31,864 nt of DNA from a virus. Where the stretch lies: the IMG/VR virus record IMGVR_UViG_3300032820_000064, positions 1 through 31,864 of that record; one strand, 5' to 3'. Both the position numbers and the translations under genes were made by a program. This document shows, in pieces, positions 16,046 through 23,034 of this stretch (positions are counted from its first letter, which is position 1; each line of letters opens with the position of its first letter). The notes under the pieces were generated by a model. It had not been told where the DNA came from, made no database searches, and saw only the letters and a list, made by a program, of their open reading frames with translations.

Positions 16046-17805
16046 TATAGCGCTCCAAGTAACTCATCAATATTTGGTTCGGGAGCAACTGCTGCTTCTG
16101 CGACCATCGACTCAGCCCCCATCCCAGGCATTGCAAGCCCAGGCTGCGCTTCAGCCGCAAGAGCGTCCACCATTTCGGCTTGCCGTTCTTGCGCTTCACG
16201 CTGCACTTTTTCAACTGCACCGGCTAGTTCCATCTGGTTGTTAATAACCAGATCCATGATGCGTGCCAAGTCGGAGGGGGGAATAGCTCCCTGTGAAGCC
16301 TGTTGCTGCACAGATGCAAGTAACGCTTGCTCTAGCTGTTCCCCAATTACAGTATCGTGTTCGAACTCTGGATCATCGACGAGTGGGTCGATAGCCATGA
16401 ACGAACGCTTCGACATAGTGCCCATACCAACACGCTGACCGCCCCCAATGACAAGGTTGTTAATATCAGCACCCGGATGCGAGTAAGAAACCACATTATC
16501 GGTCGAGTCAAAGTTGACATTAGGTGTGTAACCTACATGACCTTTCGCGTTTTTGGTATTAACATAAAAACTTTTGGTTCGGTTACCTGAATACTTTTTT
16601 GCTACATCAATGGCTAAACGGTTTTCTTCTTGTAGGGAACGGGCCATGATTCGTTGCGCTTCTTGCACTGTGAAGTCAACTACGGCAGACATTACGGCGT
16701 CGCCTCTGCGCCCAGTACGAATATTGGAGGTGGATTCGCCACCAAATTCTTGGGGTATACCTGCGGTAAGTCGTTGGGCTCGTTCAAGTCGATCTATTGC
16801 CGGGTTTGTCATATAGCCCGGTTGCATTTGCATGTCTTTAAGGTCGCCGCCTCGTATCACACCAACTTCGCCGGTAAGACCGTCGGCAGGGTTGACGATT
16901 TGTGGGGTTTCTCCTGCTCGACCTACTAGCCACGTGTCAGGGAACACACCTTTTTGGACGGCGATAACTTCGAGGGCCATCAATCGGGCTTGCATCTGGT
17001 ACATACCCAGGATGCCATCGAATTGGCCTTTGGCACCGTCAAGACTTATGCGTTGAGCGCAAACTACAGGGGTTTGTCCCAACAGGTTCGGTGTTCGATC
17101 AAGTTCGATAATCAGGTTCTTATTCTCTGAATCGTTTGGTGCAGCCCACATACTGGTTTGTACTGGGGCACGCATCCCTATAAGAACTTGTTCTTCGTCG
17201 TCAACATATTCGATAAGATTTATTGGTTGATCTTCGTTTGCTCTGCCATCTGCACCGAATCTGTATGCAGCGTCAGGATACATGTTTTGTAGCCAACCAA
17301 TAGAACGGTCGTACGCAAAAATGATGTCACGTGGACGCATATCTTCCACACCCAGCATTCTTGCCGGATAGGTGGTAAGAGGATCACGTAGATACCATTC
17401 CGGTGCACCAGTTTTACGATTGAATCGTATTTGTGTGCACGTTGTGGAGTAACCGATAAGATGCCGTGCCCGTTTGGCAAGTTGTAGATCCATACGGCTG
17501 TTTTCCCACCAACCGAATAGTGCTTTGCGGCGAATACCGGCGTTGTCCCGTGACCGTTTCTTTGAAGGATCAGTGGGGGGACAATAAATATCTGGTGCGG
17601 TTGACGCAATTCGCATTGCGGTTTGATCTAAACCTTGTGAAAGTAAATTAGCTACCGCAGATTTCTCGTCGGAATCAAGTTCGGGTAGTGGTACGATAAC
17701 GTCACCGTTATAGTAATCTCGAACATCTCGCATACGGGCTTTCGCTCCGTCATTGACACGTGATCGTGTGGTATACAAGGAGACAATTTCTTCGACTGTC
17801 TTCAC
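16045..17805 (-). CDS. Portal protein, 586 aa
   Basis: The portal forms the twelve-subunit ring through which DNA enters and leaves the capsid. Family-like features are an N-terminal helical region with VRDYYNGDVIVPLPELD, the wing-type core with DPLTTYPARM, IIELDRTPNLLGQTPVVCA and the region GRAGETPQIVNPADGLTGEVGVI (about 300-325), a clip/stem region with GIPQEFGGESTSN, and a Gln/Ala-rich helical C-terminus (about 505-586). I chose the GTG at 17805 because GGTGAGG lies just upstream and it is two bases after the terminase stop. A longer frame from 17856 would overlap terminase by 49 nt. The order terminase then portal is standard. Length agrees with podovirus-type portals. The assignment uses context plus weak motif resemblance. 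Confidence 0.78.
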   Translation of the reverse strand: MKTVEEIVSLYTTRSRVNDGAKARMRDVRDYYNGDVIVPLPELDSDEKSAVANLLSQGLDQTAMRIASTAPDIYCPPTDPSKKRSRDNAGIRRKALFGWWENSRMDLQLAKRARHLIGYSTTCTQIRFNRKTGAPEWYLRDPLTTYPARMLGVEDMRPRDIIFAYDRSIGWLQNMYPDAAYRFGADGRANEDQPINLIEYVDDEEQVLIGMRAPVQTSMWAAPNDSENKNLIIELDRTPNLLGQTPVVCAQRISLDGAKGQFDGILGMYQMQARLMALEVIAVQKGVFPDTWLVGRAGETPQIVNPADGLTGEVGVIRGGDLKDMQMQPGYMTNPAIDRLERAQRLTAGIPQEFGGESTSNIRTGRRGDAVMSAVVDFTVQEAQRIMARSLQEENRLAIDVAKKYSGNRTKSFYVNTKNAKGHVGYTPNVNFDSTDNVVSYSHPGADINNLVIGGGQRVGMGTMSKRSFMAIDPLVDDPEFEHDTVIGEQLEQALLASVQQQASQGAIPPSDLARIMDLVINNQMELAGAVEKVQREAQERQAEMVDALAAEAQPGLAMPGMGAESMVAEAAVAPEPNIDELLGAL

Positions 17806-17807
17806 AC

Positions 17808-19730
17808 TTACCTCACCGACATTTCTGATGCACTGGAAACCCATGTGGGTCGCCACTGACGATTGTTGATTATACTCGGAGTATAGAGCTTCTCTAAGTT
17901 ATGCTCTAGGAACCATTCTGCCATAACACAGTCGTCTGTGCGTGAACCCGTACCTTCGGGATTCCATCGGGTTACTTCGTTAATCAATAAAAGCGAATGG
18001 GGTCTTGCTTCGGTGTTATGTTTGCCCGGCAAACGCACTCTGCCAACACGCCATAACGGCGCAAGCATCTGCACTCCGTACTTGGGATCACCTTTGTTAC
18101 GTGAATGCGTATAGTGCGGAACAAGTTGGACATTTCTTAATGCTGCCCATCGTCTAAAATGATCGTATTGTAAAATAAACTTTTGTGCAGCATTCGCTTC
18201 GATAATCCAATGAGTGATTGGGTGCCCTATATCGTTACTTATTTGCCACCAATCTTCAGCTACTCCTGAGAATGACTGAGTTTCGTGGCTCCAGTCAAGA
18301 AACGCTGGGGCATCCATCTTCCGACGATATGATTCTAACAAATATCGGAACTCGGTTTCAGGGTTATAGGCCCAGCATTGGATTGCCCAATAGTTTGCGG
18401 GTGACGGGTCGGCGGTAGCGACAATGAACAGGTCGTCAGAAATTCCGTTGGGTAGTTCCCACAGATCTCTGTCGTTGTCCCAACATCCGGGGTGGAATAC
18501 GCCATCTTCGCCTTCGCCGCCACTCACCCACAACGGATCGACGAGAACATTGGCAGGGTTTACGTCTGATTGTTGGTAGAGAACTTCGAATCGGTCTGGG
18601 GTTTGGGCTTTGATGTGTCGGAGTCGTCGCCACGGGAGTCTACGAGGGTAAAGTAGGCACCCTTCGGGCCACGGTGCGGCGTCAGGTTTGTGATCGCCTT
18701 TACAAAGTTCGTCATGGTGCGCTTTATATTTGAGATGATGATATTTTCGCCATTCTTCTGGTGCGTCTTCTGGATCGAATTCGTCGAGTTCGAACTCGTC
18801 GGGGGGCGCAACCTTATCAAGTGCGTATCGGTAAATGTCGTCAGCGGACATTCGCTGTCCTTGTAATACGAGTAGTCCGCCAGGTTCGAGCCTGGTTTCC
18901 GCAACTTCATCCCACCATCTTCGCATATCCTCACGTGCTTCGCCGGAACGCATCTTCCGTGGGTCGTATACGTCGTCCCAGATCACTAAATCGAAACGGC
19001 CACCCAAGAAACCGGAGTCCATGCCAAACGCAGACCATGTGGGTTCTTTCTGGGAGAGTGGTACGTCATCTTTTTGTAGAACGGTGAACGCTTCGGCACG
19101 CCAAATCTCTGAGGAGTCTGGTTTGAACATTCCGAAGTCTTCCATCAGCGTTGCTTCAGCATCGACAGCAAGTTTGAGTCGCACATCGTTCAATTCGGCT
19201 CTGACTGGGTGCACTCGATCAAGTTCTGCACGCAATCTACGGGCATACCACTCTGATAGGCGTTGTGTGGACGATCCGATCATTCCACGGATGGCCCGAT
19301 TACGGACAGTTGCCCAAGCTGGAAGAACTTTCGCAAAAAATGTTGACTTTCCGGTGCCCGGTGGGGCGTTTATTACAACGTATTCTTCGAATTCGGTTGT
19401 GAGGAGCCCCATTATTTGTTCGGTGGCTTCTATCTGCCAGGGTTGGAGCACAATCCCGAAATATCTTTTAGCAAAAATTGTGATGTCGTCGTATGCTGCT
19501 TGGGCTTCGGGAATAAGGTCTTCGTAAGCTGGAACTTCTGGTTGAATAGTTTTACCGAGAGCTTCTTGGGCGACAAGGAAGTTGCGTGGGGCTTTGCCGC
19601 CTTCCGCATCTCGACATGCATGATACGAAAGCCCACATTCCTTGGCCGAAGAGTACAAAGAATGGCCTTGGCGTCGAAACGCCAAATAGTCGGCCCATTT
19701 TTCTACTGTTGTTGCTTTGCCTGATGGCAT
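17808..19730 (-). CDS. Terminase large subunit, 640 aa, with N-terminal helix-turn-helix
   Basis: The ATP-driven packaging motor and nuclease. Walker A is APPGTGKST at residues 122-130, Walker B is LVIWDD at 248-253, and LVLQGQR near 288-293 is the coupling (C) motif. The RNase H-like nuclease starts at IVATADPSPANYWA, with Asp441 as first metal ligand, and later acidic residues lie near TDDC (about 603-606). Residues about 16-43 (RQGHSLYSSAKECGLSYHAC) look like a helix-turn-helix, a DNA-binding function usually supplied by a separate small terminase. No small terminase gene is recognised upstream, so recognition of the packaging site could be built into this protein (inference). It follows the Cys-rich gene after nine bases and precedes the portal. 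Confidence 0.92.
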   Translation of the reverse strand: MPSGKATTVEKWADYLAFRRQGHSLYSSAKECGLSYHACRDAEGGKAPRNFLVAQEALGKTIQPEVPAYEDLIPEAQAAYDDITIFAKRYFGIVLQPWQIEATEQIMGLLTTEFEEYVVINAPPGTGKSTFFAKVLPAWATVRNRAIRGMIGSSTQRLSEWYARRLRAELDRVHPVRAELNDVRLKLAVDAEATLMEDFGMFKPDSSEIWRAEAFTVLQKDDVPLSQKEPTWSAFGMDSGFLGGRFDLVIWDDVYDPRKMRSGEAREDMRRWWDEVAETRLEPGGLLVLQGQRMSADDIYRYALDKVAPPDEFELDEFDPEDAPEEWRKYHHLKYKAHHDELCKGDHKPDAAPWPEGCLLYPRRLPWRRLRHIKAQTPDRFEVLYQQSDVNPANVLVDPLWVSGGEGEDGVFHPGCWDNDRDLWELPNGISDDLFIVATADPSPANYWAIQCWAYNPETEFRYLLESYRRKMDAPAFLDWSHETQSFSGVAEDWWQISNDIGHPITHWIIEANAAQKFILQYDHFRRWAALRNVQLVPHYTHSRNKGDPKYGVQMLAPLWRVGRVRLPGKHNTEARPHSLLLINEVTRWNPEGTGSRTDDCVMAEWFLEHNLEKLYTPSIINNRQWRPTWVSSASEMSVR

Positions 19731-19739
19731 TGTGGCCCC

Positions 19740-20024
19740 TTATTGGCACGATTCACATATGTCGGGATTCTCTAATCCGCATTCAATAGGTGTGTCATCC
19801 AAAAACGGGTCTAGTTCTGGGCGTTCACCTAATTCGTTTAACGACATCCACATGCCATCATCGAAAAGATCTTGGGGATCAGCTTGAAATTCCATTGCAT
19901 CCTCTGAGTTGAAACAAAAACAGTCATCTGCACAGTCCGGGCATTGATCGCAGGCACAGTTGTAGTGGTAGAAGTGGCAAATGCACTCTTCCTCTTCGCA
20001 GCCGCAGTCCACTGGGCGTCCCAT
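19740..20024 (-). CDS. Cysteine-rich acidic protein, 94 aa
   Basis: Thirteen cysteines in 94 residues, ten of them in the first 40 (C-G-C, C-I-C, C-A-C, CPDC, C-F-C), together with several His and many Asp/Glu. The last three (ECG, IC, SC) sit at the extreme C-terminus. The spacing suggests one or more zinc or iron-sulfur sites, but it matches no motif I know. The start at 20024 is chosen because it overlaps the preceding stop (TAATG); a TTG six bases earlier is less likely. It is in the late transcript directly before terminase. A small-terminase or packaging-accessory role is conceivable from position only. Confidence 0.62.
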   Translation of the reverse strand: MGRPVDCGCEEEECICHFYHYNCACDQCPDCADDCFCFNSEDAMEFQADPQDLFDDGMWMSLNELGERPELDPFLDDTPIECGLENPDICESCQ

Positions 20025-20467
20025 TACCAACCAAAAAATTCTCTAAGTATTTCGTCACCCCAGGTGCGACTTCGTAGGGCTTCTTCGAATGCATAGGATC
20101 GGTGGTGAAGGTCTTCTATTTCCCATCTGAACTCTTCACCGTTGTTACGGTCGAGTTCGTCATGCCATTCTTCTAGTTCCGCGATGCGGGACATGAGTTC
20201 CGCATTGTGGTCCATACTGGCAAGCTCATCAATTTTTTCTTCTAGGTCACCGAGTCTTATAAGGATTGCGGGGTCGGTTTCGAAGTTGAGGTCGCCCATG
20301 TCGGCTTCGACTCGGTTGACTGTTTGTTCTAGTTCGCTGATGCGGCCTGCTACTTGGGCGGCGTTCCAGACGATGACTCCGCTGGTGACTGCTACGGACA
20401 TGATGAGTCCGAGTGTTAAACGGCTTATTTTGATTTGTTTGAAGTCGCTTTCGATGTCTTCAGCCAT
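20024..20467 (-). CDS. Membrane-anchored coiled-coil protein, 147 aa
   Basis: A short charged N-terminus is followed by one hydrophobic segment at about residues 17-37 (LTLGLIMSVAVTSGVIVW), then a long acidic coiled coil (about 40-125, with ISELEQTVNRVEADM and MSRIAELEEWHDELD) and a tryptophan-containing C-terminus. The plan resembles inner-membrane spanins and other lysis accessory proteins. A Gram-positive host would not need a spanin, so a holin partner or membrane anchor is equally possible. It overlaps its neighbours by one base on each side, beside another one-segment membrane protein. Confidence 0.6.
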   Translation of the reverse strand: MAEDIESDFKQIKISRLTLGLIMSVAVTSGVIVWNAAQVAGRISELEQTVNRVEADMGDLNFETDPAILIRLGDLEEKIDELASMDHNAELMSRIAELEEWHDELDRNNGEEFRWEIEDLHHRSYAFEEALRSRTWGDEILREFFGW

Positions 20468-20748
20468 TAACAGTCCATGTCTCGTTTAAGACCTTCCCAA
20501 ACAACCCACTGCTGTTCAGTCCAAGTGATGTCAATAGTATTGTAAAGTTGAGAACATTGCGGACCATACCCTGTGCCTTGCAGCAAAGGTTCAGTTACCG
20601 GCGTTTCAGCGGACCCCGAAGGCCACCACATCAACAAAGCACCAATAGCGGTAGCTAAAGCAATACCCGCAGCAGTAATAGATTTAATAATCTTTTTTAT
20701 TGCTTCAGACCACGCATCAGCTTTTTCAGCTACATCTTCAATCGTCAT
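20467..20748 (-). CDS. Small membrane protein, holin candidate, 93 aa
   Basis: An amphipathic N-terminal helix (1-20) leads into one membrane segment at about residues 22-42 (SITAAGIALATAIGALLMWW), followed by a soluble C-terminal part of about 50 residues with two cysteines (QCSQLYN and the terminal MDC). Size and topology would suit a one-segment holin that lets the amidase reach the wall, but the polar C-terminal domain is longer than in many holins and the amidase is encoded 20 kb away. It is coupled to the coiled-coil gene by TAATG. Confidence 0.5.
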   Translation of the reverse strand: MTIEDVAEKADAWSEAIKKIIKSITAAGIALATAIGALLMWWPSGSAETPVTEPLLQGTGYGPQCSQLYNTIDITWTEQQWVVWEGLKRDMDC

Positions 20749-20754
20749 CAGTCA

Positions 20755-20952
20755 TCAATCTCTCAATGACGGAAACTTAGCATGTACCGCTGAACGCACC
20801 CTTCTTTTCTCTGCTGCCGATCCATGTTGAGACACACGAGCTAATGCATTACGAGCATGAGGAAGATCGTTAATGGGATATTTGCGTGTACCCCGATACA
20901 CAAAAGCGCTATCAGGTAACGCATTACGTTTCTTCGAAGTTAATTTAGCCAC
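20755..20952 (-). CDS. Small basic conserved protein, DUF6582-like, 65 aa
   Basis: The sequence opens MAKLTSKKRNALPDSAFVY, continues with RKYPINDLPHARNALARVSQ and ends RSAVHAKFPSL. This is the pattern of a short basic protein family found in many phages and some bacterial genomes (KRxALPxSxF, YPIxDxxHARNALARVSQHG). The family function is not established. A helix-rich DNA- or virion-binding protein is possible. It is second in the leftward transcript and precedes the two small membrane proteins. Confidence 0.8.
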   Translation of the reverse strand: MAKLTSKKRNALPDSAFVYRGTRKYPINDLPHARNALARVSQHGSAAEKRRVRSAVHAKFPSLRD

Positions 20953-20959
20953 TAACTAT

Positions 20960-21094
20960 TCAAGAAGCCGACGGTTGCCCATCATTAATACGTGACTGAT
21001 TACCGTCACCACGCATCAACCGATAAATATGGTCAGTAGCCGCCTGCTGAGCAGCAATACGTTCTTGTTCTGACTTATCAGTTCGTTCAACCAT
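20960..21094 (-). CDS. First leftward gene, 44-aa hypothetical protein
   Basis: The ATG at 21094 is preceded by TTTTGGAG at proper distance. The product is hydrophilic and helical (ERIAAQQAATDHIYRLMRGD) with a polar tail. A longer upstream reading frame exists, but its N-terminal part has the composition of non-coding sequence. It lies eight bases before the DUF6582-like gene and is probably the first gene after the leftward promoter. No function is recognised. Confidence 0.55.
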   Translation of the reverse strand: MVERTDKSEQERIAAQQAATDHIYRLMRGDGNQSRINDGQPSAS

Positions 21095-21137
21095 CAAAAA
21101 ACTCCAAAAGGACAACAAAGGGAACAAACAAGATGTT

Positions 21138-21165
21138 ACACTACCAACACACCCGCCGCTAACAA
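21138..21165 (-). promoter_or_regulatory. Leftward promoter candidate for the late block
   Basis: On the minus strand TTGTTA (21165-21160) and TAGTGT (21143-21138) are 16 bp apart, and TGG directly before the -10 gives an extended -10 (TGnTAnnnT). It would start about 35-40 nt before the first leftward gene. The match is modest. Confidence 0.33.
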
Positions 21166-21329
21166 CGGTCCGATCGCCCGTCAGAGGGGCATCTGATTCC
21201 GTGTCCAGACACGACGGCCCCACAAAACAGGGGGGCACGGAACGACCAACACAGAGCGGTTAGGTCAACGGCAAGAGCGGCCACAAACACTCGGAGGGCC
21301 AGGGCAAAAACCACCCACACCCCAAACCA

Positions 21330-21359
21330 TTGAACCAAACCCCCCAAAACAACGATAAT
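21330..21359 (+). promoter_or_regulatory. Rightward promoter candidate for the structured RNA module
   Basis: TTGAAC (21330-21335) and GATAAT (21354-21359) are separated by 18 bp. Transcription would begin near 21366, about 100 nt before the first stem of the structured region. This is sequence match only. Confidence 0.38.
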
Positions 21360-21468
21360 CATATGTATTAGGAGGGGAGTCTCGGCACATCCCCCCCTGT
21401 CCGAGAAAACAAACACACCAAACCACCCCCCGTCCCCCTGACTATTGTTTGGGGGGGGGATATGCCTT

Positions 21469-22123
21469 CGCCCTTCGGGTGGTGTGTACGGCAGGGCAGC
21501 GGCGAGCGCTGCTTTGTACCTGCCTCGGTTTAGGGACAGGGCTAACGATTAACGAGCGGCTTGGGGCCGCAATCGACAGGCACCGCTGGTGCGGTGCATT
21601 TCTGTCGAGACGTGGACGCCGAGATCACGGCTCTGCGCCGTGATTGCCCAAGCAGAGCTTGGCTCTTGCTGGGGTTCTCAGTGTCGTCACTTCCACTCTC
21701 GATGCCTCGCCGCTGATTGCTGGAAGTGTAGGTGGTGTAAGCGGCGAGTCACTTCTACGCATTGAACGTAGAAGCTAGAACCTCCGGCCTTCGGGACCGG
21801 AGGTCGAGAGCACCCTAAATTAGAATCGTGACGCAACTGATGATTCTAATTTGCCCCGACGCCGGGGCCGGGTGTCATAAATTTCCATCGCCGTCGGCGA
21901 TACGGGAAATTGATGATGGATTAGGCACACCGATGTGCACTGCGTCAAGAGAACCTCGGCCCAACCGAGGGCCGCCCGCCCACATCAGAGATGTGTCAGT
22001 TCTGTTACGAAGAAACCCGTTTCGTAACACAACTGATTCGGCGGCTTCGCTTCGCTTGGGATCTTGACCCACCGCACATCGGCGTGCCTCTGCGACACTT
22101 AACTGAGTGGAGGAACTCCGCTC
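21469..22123 (+). ncRNA. Large ornate structured RNA candidate (about 650 nt)
   Basis: The stretch has no convincing gene but is filled with perfect or near-perfect stems. Arms are at 21490-21495/21519-21524 enclosing 21496-21501/21507-21512; 21556-21560/21566-21570; 21573-21579/21602-21608 enclosing 21580-21586/21591-21597; 21624-21631/21637-21644; 21648-21653/21657-21662; 21752-21759/21767-21774; 21780-21789/21794-21804 with a cUUCGg tetraloop and an A bulge; 21817-21827/21842-21852; 21853-21858/21863-21868; 21880-21886/21905-21911 enclosing 21887-21892/21896-21901; 21954-21959/21965-21970; 21981-21986/21990-21995; 22003-22011/22021-22029; 22105-22112/22116-22123. A pseudoknot lies at 21688-21748. 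The UUCG loop and G-U pairs favour the plus strand. Size, density and phage setting recall the giant RNAs GOLLD and ROOL, which are known from phages and prophages. Whether this is one of them, or new, cannot be told by eye. Confidence 0.72.
21688..21748 (+). other. Predicted H-type pseudoknot inside the structured RNA
   Basis: CACTTCCA (21688-21695) can pair with TGGAAGTG (21721-21728), and CTCGCCGCT (21706-21714) with AGCGGCGAG (21740-21748). The two perfect stems of 8 and 9 bp cross each other, which defines a pseudoknot, unless they are alternatives of a switch. Confidence 0.6.
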
Positions 22124-22137
22124 CAACGAAAAGGAAA

Positions 22138-22875
22138 ATGAAAGTCATGTCAACATCCAATAGCAATACGAAAACAAAAGTGCAATCCATCCACACCGGC
22201 GAAATGGTCGATGCACCAGCAGATGCCGGGCATAACAGCGTCCATGCCACGGAGAGTCATTGGCTTGATGCGCTCAAATCAGCATGGGAGGATCTGGACA
22301 ACAGCCAACCCGGAAAGGTCATCTACTTCTACATTGGCGACAATCCGCCACTGCATGACGACAGGGCAATCCTCAACATAATGAGCGACTGGGGCAAAAG
22401 CAAGGTAGCACAGTCCGAGGTGACGGAAACACAAGCGCACTTCAATGACACCTACCTCTTCCCAGTACTAGAACAAGCGCATTGGGCAGGGGTCCACAAG
22501 TTGAGCAGCAAAGGTTCGAAAGACTCGATAGACCGAGGCTTCCGTGCACGTGACGACGCCAACTATGGCCGCTGCGTGTTCATCATCAAGTACGACTGGA
22601 CCGACGGGCCACGCTACTACGAGGTGCACATGCTAAAGAGTGGCGTCAAAAAGGACGGTCGTTACCGGGTTGAAAGACTTGCACAACTTGACGCCGATTG
22701 GACCGAAGAGCGTTCAAGGACTCGTCGCCGCCAGTACCTAGTGATCAATGACTACCAATGGAAGATCATCGAGCCGACATTGGCACAGGAACGTGCGGAC
22801 AAAATCGAGAACTACGAAAACGACGAGAACGTCAGTGGCGAGGCGGGAGCGGCAGCGCCGAGCGACTGGAGCTAA
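22138..22875 (+). CDS. Orphan protein of unknown function, 245 aa
   Basis: The ATG at 22138 follows AAAAGGAAA. Frames open further upstream run through the hairpins of the structured RNA and are rejected as N-terminal extensions. The first 35 residues are Ser/Thr/Lys-rich. The core (about 38-205) mixes helices and strands (KVIYFYIGDNPP, CVFIIKYDWTDGPRYYEVHM), and the end is acidic and disordered. No known domain is recognised. Codons end in C much more often than in the next gene, suggesting a different origin. Lying between the structured RNA and an intrinsic terminator, it probably shares one transcript with the RNA, so a protein partner of the RNA is a reasonable but untested idea. Confidence 0.72.
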   Translation: MKVMSTSNSNTKTKVQSIHTGEMVDAPADAGHNSVHATESHWLDALKSAWEDLDNSQPGKVIYFYIGDNPPLHDDRAILNIMSDWGKSKVAQSEVTETQAHFNDTYLFPVLEQAHWAGVHKLSSKGSKDSIDRGFRARDDANYGRCVFIIKYDWTDGPRYYEVHMLKSGVKKDGRYRVERLAQLDADWTEERSRTRRRQYLVINDYQWKIIEPTLAQERADKIENYENDENVSGEAGAAAPSDWS

Positions 22876-22890
22876 CACACCGAAAAGAAG

Positions 22891-22930
22891 GGGAGTCAGG
22901 CGTGCTGGTCACGCTTGGCTCCCTTTTTTT
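22891..22930 (+). terminator. Strong Rho-independent terminator
   Basis: A 14-bp stem pairs 22891-22904 with 22910-22923 (two G-U wobbles), with a 5-nt loop, followed directly by seven T (22924-22930). It lies 15 nt after the stop of the 245-residue gene and closes the structured RNA transcript. Confidence 0.9.
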
Positions 22931-23034
22931 GGTCGACTTACCCAAGGTTACAACGAAGGGCACTGGAGACCCCCCTCCTCCCCTTCCCATAGCCGTCGAA
23001 CTGCTACACAACCTAAAAGAAATGGAATGAAGTA

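Larger units (their letters stand above)
21095..21460. other. Intergenic control region between the leftward and rightward transcripts
   Basis: No credible gene is seen here. The plus strand is unusually poor in T and rich in C and A, with several C runs. It holds one promoter candidate in each direction, a hairpin CGTGT/ACACG near 21,200, a 6-bp stem at 21380-21385/21401-21406 with a 15-nt loop, and a nine-G run at 21451-21459 that could pair with the C runs at 21425-21438. The latter two would be in the 5' part of the rightward transcript. Confidence 0.5.

Noticed and set aside
18835-19527. 230-codon rightward frame opposite terminase
   Set aside because: The terminase frame is certain from its motifs, and the antisense product is Ser/Arg-rich without a recognisable fold.
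21451-21459. Nine-G run as G-quadruplex or assembly error
   Set aside because: One run cannot form an intramolecular quadruplex, and it can pair with nearby C runs. An indel error in the run cannot be excluded but would not affect a gene.
21449-22137. Reading frames within the structured RNA, on both strands
   Set aside because: They run through perfect hairpins, have skewed composition and no good ribosome-binding sites; the 245-residue gene start at 22138 has one.
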